In this document: piece by piece, positions 55,301-64,000 of the stretch
Position numbering within the stretch: position 1 is the stretch's first letter
How the letters are laid out: every line of letters begins with the position of its first letter
Source of the DNA: Caenorhabditis remanei
Lineage: Eukaryota; Nematoda; Chromadorea; Rhabditida; Rhabditidae
Direction of reading: 5' to 3'
NCBI RefSeq assembly: GCF_010183535.1
Contig: NC_071329.1
Span: forward strand, 19,792,879 to 19,856,878
Length of the DNA: 64,000 bases
Position numbers and translations under genes: made by a program
Notes under the pieces: generated by a model
The model's database searches: none
Seen by the model: the letters and a program-made list of their open reading frames with translations, nothing else
What the model was told of the DNA's origin: nothing

Positions 55301-56504
55301 TATCATTTATCTACCGTATACCGTATTTAGAGTTCATGAAAATCGCAGTAAAAAAGAAAAAATAGAAAATTTTCAAGAGATTTACATAAATTTCTTGCAA
55401 TTTTTCAGACATTTTCTCAAATTTTTATAGTTTCTACTGAAAAAGTTATGCACGTTTTTATGAGCGAGCATTGTCAAGTGTCTCAAAATTGTCCAACACA
55501 ATTTTTGTTGTTGTTTTTTTCAGATTTTAGAAAAAAATCTTTTAAAAAGCAAAATATTTCCTTCTGTTCACTTCCGCTTGAATAACTTTTGTCACAGACG
55601 TCCGTTGCAAAAGCTAATCATGGATTCGGAATAGTCTAGTCACTAGGGAAAATACCGTAAAACCTTTAATTGCAGTATATACTTTTTCTCAAAATAGAAA
55701 TCAAAATGTTGCCGACAGACAAAATATAGCTGAAAACTTATAAAATATTTCTTCAATTGAAACAATTTTCATATCTTTAAAGACAGCCGATATAGGATGC
55801 TCCAAACTCCTGTCCGCGGGTGTGCCTCTATTACAGGGTTTGCGGTAATCACAGATTCCGAATCGTGTAGTCATTAGAGAAAGTATCTGATCGGTAAATC
55901 AACTTTTCGAATATTCCTTTACCAAACATTGACACACAGTAATTTATTATGTATATTGATCCATGCCCATCGCTTAAAGAATTGGATTTCCTCCTACCGT
56001 AATTACTGTTTTATAACGGCACCTGTAATAGAACGGCACCTGTATTATAACGGCACCCCATCTATACTCAGAATTCATGAATGTGATCATCCCGGTGTCT
56101 TTTTTTGGTTATGATTATAAGCAGCGTGATTAGTAACTTCTTGATCGGCCGATAGAACACCCAAAAAAATTTTTCCGGTAAATTTTCAATAAGTTTCTGA
56201 AACCACAAAATTTCTCTGGGACCCGGTTGAAAAATATAACGGCATGCCGTTATAATACAGTATTTACGGTATATTTGCTATGATTTTTCCTTGTGATAAA
56301 CGACAAGCATCTCTCTCCGCTATGAACAAACTACACTCGGCGCCTTCTTGGGTGTTGATTTCACTTTTTGAACTAACTTATCAAATAAACCAAGAAATCA
56401 AAGAAGTTAAGACAGGTGGCCAACACCCTAAATTACTTTTCAACAGCGATTAGTATTTCTTTTTTTAATACACTCTCGTTTATATTTTTCAAGACCGTAT
56501 ACCT

Positions 56505-57580
56505 AGGGACCGCAATGAACGTGGGCGGAGTTTTTCATTTTCTTCTCTTGGGCTTCATGGGGAGATTATCAGAATGTTTGACGGTCTGCCCTGAGAGCCC
56601 AGAACGCTAAAACTGAATGAAAACTTTTTACCCCTATGTAATCGAGGACGTAGAATTCAATGAACACATTTTCGTTTCACCCAAATGTATAGTTTTCCCA
56701 GAAAACTGAAAAAACGTTTTGCTTTTTTCAGAAAAATGTCACGTTTAGGATGTTCTAGGTCGAACACGCATCATTTTTTGACAGTTTCTAGTAGTTCTTT
56801 ACATACTCTAATAGGTTTTGAAAGAAAATTCGATTTTCGTGCTGTCGAATTTTTTTGGGAGCCATCTGAACTGCGAGGCATCACATCAGAAAACTTTCTG
56901 TGATAATATATCTATTTTCTGACATATTCTTTTTGGGCATCTCTTCAGGTACCTGGGGCCAAAATTTTGAAGCTCATTGATTCGTAAAATGTAGTTTCCT
57001 CTGTGTCGGAAGACAACAGACTCAGAAATAAAATCAGTTTTCGCGACAGTTTAGGTTAAAGGAGGTCAAACACGCATCATTTCTTAACGGATTCAGATTC
57101 TACGCAAAATTTCGATCTAGATGCACTTGAGAACAAAAAATTTCGTGCTGTCGAATTTTAGATATTTGATGTTTTATCTCGAAATATGCTGAATATCATT
57201 CAAAAAATTCTCTTGAATTTTAAAAAATCACGTCAAAAATATATTTTCTTATTATCAGCGTCACATTTGTGTTCGTTTAGTTCAGTGGATAACACGCTGG
57301 GTTTTGAATCAAAGGGTTTCTGGTTCGAACTTCCCAATTTTTGCAAAAATTTGACTGACTGAACGTGAAAATAGAAAATATTTTTTTGCGTGGTCAGGAA
57401 AACGAAAGAATTCTCCAAGAGAATTCAGTAGAAACCATGGCTGACTAAAAGGTCCTGTAACTTCGGAGAGTGTGAATATTTTCGGGAAAAAATTTGGGAA
57501 TGTACTTTCATTTACCTGAAGAACAGGCCAGGATGGAAATTTTTATGGAAAAAAGAGTTTGAAAAAAATGTTGCGGTCTC
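56505..57580. mobile_element. Dispersed element with GACCGCAA/TTGCGGTC ends
   Basis: The left end GGGACCGCAATGAACGTGGG and the right end AAATGTTGCGGTCTC are short inverted repeats. The left 150 and right 80 bases match the core of the hAT-like element at 26583-27744 (TTCATTTTCTTCTCTTGGG; AAAATGTTGCGGTC). Here an extra 0.8 kb lies between them, including a tRNA-like segment. Confidence 0.55.
57271..57336 (+). other. tRNA-like segment (degenerate)
   Basis: TAGTTCAGTGGATAACACGC resembles a D-arm with an A box, TTTTGAATC resembles an anticodon loop (TTG, Gln), and TGGTTCGAACTTCC resembles a T-arm with a B box. The acceptor ends do not pair and the anticodon stem is broken. It is probably a tRNA pseudogene or tRNA-derived repeat head. 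Confidence 0.4.
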
Positions 57581-58834
57581 TACGTATACCCAAAGCCCAG
57601 AACCTTCCTCACCTTCTCAATTCGAAGTCTTATTCAAAAAACCTACTATCAATGTTCGATCTTCGAAAATCTGTAACAATGTTGTAAAGCGCATGTTAGC
57701 AAGTTTTTAAGGTCACACTGTTCGTAAACAGTCACCATCAAAAAAAAATGTCGAGACTAGACGGGTTACTTGCAGGAGTGTAACAGAGGGGGCATTGAGA
57801 AGGTATCGAGAAATAATGTGTTAGCTTGTATTGGGGAAATGGGAGGAGTGTACTAGAAGAAGGTTAGCAGATCTTCAGGCTACAGTTAATAACTGGGCCG
57901 GTACCTAGCGGTCGTTGCCTACTTTTGATATTGATAATTATAAATGTAAGCCGTTTTAGTTTATTAAATACTTACTAGGATCTTTATTAGATTTGTGACT
58001 TAATGTTAACCGTAATTCCTTTACTTTCGGTTTACGACCTTTGGAGATATCTGTTCTTCCAGAAAAGACAAAACTTTTAAAATAAAAAAACTATTTATTC
58101 TAAGATCATGTACCTCTTTACCAACGAATTTGTGACGCATCCTTGCCTTTTTCGTTTATTTCTCATTTTCTTATTGTTCATGATAAGACTGGTCTGGCTA
58201 GGTTTACCCAACAGCATACTGTTATTTTGAAAATTTAAAAAAATTTCTGTTTTTCTATCCGGATGCCTGGTATTTTGTACTTCAAGGTCTCAATTGACCA
58301 GATCCTCTTTTTTCTTTTTTCCAACCACTATCCAATCTTCAATCTTTTTATGGGCCCTTTGAAACTGCAATTCTTCACTTTTCTTGTTTTCGTTTTTTGA
58401 TGGTTTTCTCCTTCTCGGAAAACGAAACGACCTTAGCCAATTGACATGAGGAGAGTGTCAAAAAGACAACACCGGAAACACCCCTCTTATTCCGAGACGA
58501 ACAAGATTGTTATCTCTTGACCTTCACACTTTTTATTCAGTTTGTTCAAAGGGTGAGTAATAAAAGTATTTTTGACAGCTATTATAGCAATGAATGTATA
58601 ACAGAAAATTTCCCAGATATTTACAGTTTTTAGTTGAGGTCAGCAACTTTCGAGTGTGTTTATAAAACAGCAAAGTCACTGTGAATTATGATGAAATTTT
58701 CAACAACAACCGATTTTTTTCAAAAACTGAAAAATCCCAGAATTTCATTCTCCGCCCCGGCCTTATAGGAGAAAATTTTCAAAGCATTTTTATATCAGTC
58801 GATAAATTAAGTCTAGATCTTCATTTATTTAGTT

Positions 58835-58995
58835 GACGGTTTTTGATAGCTCCGCCCACATTTGAGATATGCGCCTTTAAAGACGTTTAGCCTTGTGAGC
58901 CGCACAGAGAGCATACAGTAGCCAATCTTTAAAAGCGCAAATATCAAAAGTGGACGGAGCTATCATAAAGTTGTCAACTACAAAAATGAAATTAT
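58835..58995. mobile_element. Short foldback element
   Basis: Arms GATAGCTCCGCCCACATTTG and AAAAGTGGACGGAGCTATCA pair, as do the outer AGTTGAC and GTCAACT words. A fragment of the same family (GCGCATATCTCAAATGTGGG) is in the patched-related intron at about 62532. Confidence 0.6.
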
Positions 58996-59811
58996 ATTTT
59001 TGATCTACATAGCCTATTGTTTTCTGAAATCTGTGACGAGTGGTGAGCTCTCCAAGTAACTCGGTAGTACTGTAGAACTCTTGACTGGTCCTACAGTATT
59101 CTAAATCTTCCAACAGCAAAAAACACTCTAGTCCTTTACAATTACACTCTTTTCTTATAAGTTCAACAACTTTGTATTTCAAAACAAACGTATTCTTACG
59201 AAAAGGGACAAGGAGGAATAGTCAAAACAAGTCCAAAAAAGTGACGAATGTTTCTATGACTGACCACTTCAAACTCTTCGAAAAGTGCAACCAAAAAAAC
59301 GAGATTTTATAAAAATGAGTGGGAAGAAGAAGTTGAGAAGATGAAGTCTCTGTCCACTTAAACCTATGGTACTCCACAAAAAATGTCTGACTGGACCGGA
59401 ATTTGATCACTAATTAGAATGAGGTGGAGGCGGTCTCCCTCTGGAACAGTATAAATATAGGAGTTCAAAATAAAACTATTGAGAGTTTTTTTTCTAAAAA
59501 TATTGGGGATGTTCAATATTTTTGCAACCTAATGACCATTCATGATTATTGACGTCACTTATCCCTTCATTTTCCACATCATTTCTCGACTTCTCATCCT
59601 CTTCGATCGGATATACGTCATCAGAAGTTTGGCGATTTAGTGTCTTCATGTGTGTCACTTCTCTTTTTAGTGATCTAGATACTGATCTACTAACAAAATA
59701 GAAAAGCAGTTTTTGGTTTGTTTTTCAAAAAATATGGGGTTTGTTGAGGGGATATCAATATTAGATTATCAGTGTTTTGTTCTGTAGATTTTGGGGTGTT
59801 TCGTTGAGCCT

Positions 59812-60215
59812 TTTTCAGTTGAAAATGCACAACTTTAAAAGGGTGTTACGGTATCACTGATTGTCCCACCAAATAAAATGTTTAGTGGATCATATAGACA
59901 AAGAGTAGAACTCTATTTTTGTAGTAGAAAACTTTTTTGTACGGGCACTCCCTAGCAAGTACCATATCGACAAAGTAATTTCTCCCTCAAATCGTTCCAT
60001 TCCCGTGCAAAAAAGAGTGATTTTTGAGCTGTCCACTTAAAATTACTATAACTATTAAGGGAGTGTCCGTACAAAAAAGTCGTCAACTACAAAAATAAAG
60101 TTCTACTCTTTGTCTATATGATCCACTAAACATTTTATTTGGTGGGACAATCAGTGATACCGTAACACCCACTCAAAGTTCGACAATTTTAACTGAAAAT
60201 GACCAAAGTATATAT
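59812..60215. mobile_element. Palindromic MITE, relative of 10534 element
   Basis: Arms share GATTGTCCCACCAAATAAAA and its complement, GATCATATAGACAAAGAGTA and its complement, and TTTTTTGTACGGGCACTCCC and its complement. The palindrome centre is near 60.02 kb. The terminal GGCC/GTACTGTA ends are weak here. Confidence 0.65.
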
Positions 60216-61387
60216 TTTCACGGTAATGTGTATCCAGTCGCATATTTTGCACGGTACTGTATATCCAGTCTGTTACAGTTTGACCAATTTTTTTCTCAAC
60301 GAGTACACTGTGATTACAGTTTTATAACTAAAAGATCACTATAACATTTATAACATCAAATTGAAAAACAAAACAAAGTAAATAGCGCAAAACCCTTATT
60401 TGAGGTGCGCTCTCCCCTCCCATTTGAATTGCAGCCTTTGTTTCTTTTTTTGATCATTGGTATATCATGATCCTCATGTGTTTCTGCATTTTTACATACA
60501 CCACGTGTTTTCCACTAATAGGAAGGGGATTGCAGAGTATTGTTTCTTTGATCGCCGCGTTTTTTGTACCTTTTTGATCTGATTGACCGTTTGTTTACGG
60601 TAGATTAGTAGTGGCATTTTTGATTTCAGATTTTTTGTTCAAAACATTATTTGAATTCTTTCATAAGTTGTGTTTTGGATGGCTAATCGTATTTTGAGGA
60701 AAGCCTGTATTAGAATATATTTTTGAAGTTGCATTTAATATCACTTTTTGACACAACATAATTCTACTATTTGTCTCTTCTCATTTACATACCTGTCCCA
60801 TTGTTTTAATCTAGTTTTTCAGGGTCTTCTCCTCCTAAATTATTCTTTTTCTTGACCCCTATTCGTTTACTTCGTATTATTATCCAATTTCACACAGGAC
60901 TGGTTCCAACGTGAAAGTAACAGAAGACACCTTTTTGTTGTTCTAAAGAATAAATACTAAACTCGATTTCTTTGCTATTCCCTTTTTCCAATCAACCAAT
61001 TTTCGTTTTCACTTGTGTCGTTTGTTCACTGTTCCCTCATTTCATATTCCTCTTCATTAACATATTTTTTCGAGTAAGCCGTTCCCCCATTTTTTGACCT
61101 TGTGAGGATTCGTTTTCTCATGGGAAAGAGAATAAGCCGGTATACTGTATTTTTACCTATCTGTGTTTTTCCTTCTTCTATTTAGTTTCTACTGCAAACA
61201 CCGATTTTTTAAGTTTCCATGTTTTTTTTTTCTGAACTAGTTCCTTATCTTGAAGAACTCTTCTTGTTTTCAGTAAGTTCCATCACCACCATCACAAATC
61301 AGAAACATAGATCATAAGTGGACATTTAAAAGGACTGGTTGGTGACTCTATTCTTGAAGCTTCGAACTTCAATTTTTGGTTTCAGAA

Positions 61388-64000
61388 ATGAAAAATAAGA
61401 TCGAAAAGACGTCGGACAACACATGGTTTGTGCGGATTATTCATTGGTTCTTCCAGAAATGTTCGGCTGTAATTTGGTGAGTTTTTCAATAAATGAATCG
61501 ACTTTTGAAAACTTATATTATTTTAGCTATTGCCCTTGGACATGTATAATATTGACAACTGCACTCACTTTGGGGTTATCACTCAAAATTCCATTCACCA
61601 GAATGGAAAATGATATCAGTGATTTCACACCATTTGGAGCAAGATCGAGAGCAGAGTTGCAGGTGGGTGAATGATTCAAATGTTTTCACGAACTAGTTTC
61701 CAGAAATACCGACAATTCTTCAATAATCACGGAGAGCCAAAAGCCATCTACGCGTTTATAACATCGAAGGTTGGAGACAATATGCTGGGAATCTCTCAAC
61801 TAAACGATACTGTACATGTCCTTGACAAAATTTCTCGGGATTTCTATCTTAAAACATCCGATGGTCCGAAAAACTTTGAGGAGTACTGTAGTGGGTTCTG
61901 CCTTCTCAATGAACCAGTGAGACACTTTTATGTAAGTTTGAACATCTATGACAGGAGAGTAACACCAGAGATTTGCAGAGCGGGATGCTTATCTCCGGAC
62001 AGCATGGCACTGACTTCAGCCATTTGGACTTGGGGTATCCAGTCACTACAGTGCTTGGGACTAAGCTTTATATGGACCCAAACTTTTTTGGTGTGAAAGT
62101 GGCAACAGAGAATAATAAAATTGAGAGTGTGGCTGATGGGAATATTCGACTTTTTGGAGATAATACGGCAAGAACTTTCTGAAAATGATGACATTGTAAA
62201 TAGTTAATCTTTCAGAAACAAGAACCAAATAACATTCGCGAAGTTTCTCTTGTGGTGATACAACTGAGGTCTGAGTTGGGTGATGAGGTAAAAGCAGAGG
62301 ATCTTAGAAATTATGAACATCAAATATTGGACTACATCCATGAGTGAGTATTTTGATTCACAGAATTGAAGCGGGAAATAACTTTAAAAAAATACACACT
62401 CGGCTCAAAATTCGGAGAATGGCTGTTAATGGAAGTGTCAAACTCATAGCCGATCAACTCGATAGGCGGAAAATTGAGAAAGTTAGGGATTTGAGAGTTT
62501 TGAGGTGCCGCTTTATAGTAGCTTTTTAGAGGCGCATATCTCAAATGTGGGTGAAGCTAGCAAAAACGTTTTTGGGTTTTTACCAAAAAAGTGATTTCCA
62601 GCGAGTACAAGTCGGATCATATCAATGTGTATATTCTAACTGACTCATACATCACTGAGGAAATTGTGAGAGCTGGTCTCACTCTCCTACCATTTTTGGT
62701 CATCGGATTCACTATTATGGCAGTTTTCTCCTCCATCACATTTGTCGTCAGTGCATATTATTTACAACAATTGAACGTTTATAAGGTATGATCAGTGGAT
62801 AGCGTAGAAGTAAGAAAATCAATAAGAAATTGCAGGTAGTCCTGGCGGTGATGGCTTGTGTGTGCCCATTCATGGCTTGTGGTGCAAGTCTTGGAGCAAT
62901 GTTCTATGCTGGATTCCGATTCGGCTCGATTCTTTGTGTAACACCATTTTTAGTGCTTGCTATTGGTGTGGATGACTCGTATCTGATGGTCAATGCGTGG
63001 CAACGAATCACCTGTCACAGAAGAAAAAATGGACGATTTGAGAGTGTAAACGCGGAATTGAAACATCGTATAACTGAAATGTTTATTGAAACTGGACCAT
63101 CTATCACTATTACTACTATCACCAATGTCTTAGCTTTCGGAGTTGGAGCAACAACCCCAGCGGCTGAAATTCAACTTTTTAGTATTGGAAATGCCCTAGC
63201 TGTAACAGCGGATTTCGTTTTCACGGTATAGTATTTTAGCAGAATATGTTAATTGGAGTATTTGAATTTTCAGATAACATTCTATGGAGCGCTGATGGCT
63301 GTTGTTGGAAAGTATGAAATTGCCCAGGAGCTCAAAAACATGAAAACTTTGCCTGGAGCAGAGACACCGTCGGAAACTTCTTCAACTGGATCAGTGACGT
63401 CGTCCGAGCCAGAAGACTGTAAATTCCGCAGAATTATTGCAAAAATATGTAATTTCCTAACGAACACTTGGGTTTGCTCTGTAGTTCTGGGATTATTAGC
63501 AGTATATTGGTACATTTGCATTGTTGGAACAGTCAACATAAAATCAGAGTTGAGCCCGAATAAGTTGTTCTTAGCGGAGAGTAATATTGTTGAGGTGGGA
63601 GTTCGGAACTCAAGATTTCCTCCAATTCCTTGATTTTAGATATTCAAACAACGAAAAACGCACATCATCCCTTACTACTCTGCATGCTGGATTCTTGTTG
63701 AAAACCCCGGAGACATAAATGACCCGTCTCAACGTGGCAAACTGGAAGACTTGATACAATCATTTGAAAGCTTACCATCTGCAAACGGGCGGTATTCAAC
63801 AAAATTTTGGCTCAGAGATTATGAAGATTTTCTTAAACAATCGGAGGATATTGACTTGCCAATTGAAGAAGAGGATGAGGAGTTGGCCATTGAGTTCAGC
63901 GTGAATGGAAGTCAAGTGGTCACTCCATCACAGCCGTTCGGGCAGGGAAATGAGCTGAGACAGTTTTTGGAATGGCCAGAGTTTTCTTTCTGGAAAGGGT
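61388..64000 (+). CDS. Patched-related protein, 5' part (cut by window end)
   Basis: Nematode patched-related (PTR) proteins are RND-type membrane proteins with a sterol-sensing domain, tied to moulting and membrane traffic. Exons seen are 61388-61476, 61527-61662, 61704-61931, 61979-62167, 62216-62343, 62602-62785, 62836-63225, 63274-63594 and 63640-end, in frame (about 675 residues so far). The first membrane segment is ILTTALTLGLSLKIPFT, then an extracellular domain with FCLLNEPVRHFY and LGYPVTTVLGTKLYMDPNFF. The sterol-sensing region starts LPFLVIGFTIMAVFSSITFV and contains LAIGVDDSYLMVNAW and TTITNVLAFGVGATTP. The intron after 62167 uses a GCAAG donor. The second six-helix half lies beyond the window. 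The individual ptr gene cannot be named. Confidence 0.88.

Larger units (their letters stand above)
55301..61387. other. 6-kb gene-poor intergenic region
   Basis: No coding exon with family resemblance was found. It contains a tandem ATAACGGCACCTGT cluster near 56010-56060 with an inverted partner at 56238-56255, the dispersed element at 56.5-57.6 kb, and foldbacks at 58.8 and 59.8 kb. The last 1 kb should hold the promoter of the patched-related gene. An acceptor (GGTTTCAG) lies two bases before its start codon. Confidence 0.5.

Noticed and set aside
57271..57336. Functional tRNA-Gln gene
   Set aside because: The acceptor stem does not pair and the anticodon stem is mismatched, so only a tRNA-like remnant is claimed.
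61932..61954. A 23-base intron in the patched-related gene (GTAAGT to GACAG)
   Set aside because: Too short to splice. The acceptor at 61978 gives a 47-base intron, the right phase and the expected FYSGMLISG sequence.

Overview
The window is nuclear DNA of a nematode of the genus Caenorhabditis, close to the C. elegans group. The evidence is many introns of 45-60 bases with TTTTCAG-type acceptors, acceptors placed just before start codons as expected for trans-splicing, nematode-expanded families (F-box with DUF3557-like region, MATH/BTB, patched-related), and dense palindromic DNA transposons. Gene models were assembled by hand from splice sites and reading phase. Most models close exactly in frame.

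Layout. 1-1653: no gene seen. 1654-7086 (-): ATG2 autophagy lipid-transfer protein. 8084-9986 (+): TAF3-like histone-fold/PHD subunit of TFIID. 10307-12267 (-): F-box-type gene. 12889-13909 (+): short CHK1-like kinase. 13.9-16.2 kb: two palindromic transposons. 16454-17796 (-): muscleblind-like CCCH protein. 19790-21265 (+): ACOT9-type acyl-CoA thioesterase. 22054-23160 (+): BTB/T1-domain protein. 24169-26274 (+): second F-box-type gene, with its first intron filled by nested transposons. 26.3-27.8 kb: foldback element carrying an inserted hAT-like element. 27956-29617 (-): two tandem single-pass membrane proteins. 30115-39785 (+): small secreted peptide, double MATH-BTB protein and C2H2/GCM-like zinc finger protein in close tandem. 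40.5-43 kb: repeat-rich block with a 20-copy 39-bp minisatellite. 43362-45243 (+): F-box-type pseudogene. 45401-47922 (-): HSDL2. 49193-51310 (-): eIF3 subunit L. 51981-54451 (+): NPL4. 55-61.4 kb: gene-poor, repeat-rich. 61388-end (+): patched-related protein, cut by the window edge.

The housekeeping genes act in separate processes: autophagy membrane supply (ATG2), transcription initiation (TAF3), acyl-CoA metabolism (ACOT, HSDL2), translation initiation (eIF3L), and p97/CDC48 ubiquitin extraction (NPL4). They do not form one pathway. F-box and MATH-BTB proteins would act as adaptors for cullin-type ubiquitin ligases. From memory, the C. elegans orthologues of the left genes (atg-2, taf-3, mbl-1) are X-linked, whereas dhs-6/HSDL2, eif-3.L and npl-4 are on chromosome II. 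The window may therefore cross a rearrangement or an assembly join.

The striking non-genic feature is the load of non-autonomous palindromic transposons. Several have readable target-site duplications: 8 bp for four hAT-like elements and TA for mariner-like foldbacks. Several are nested, so insertion order can be read directly.
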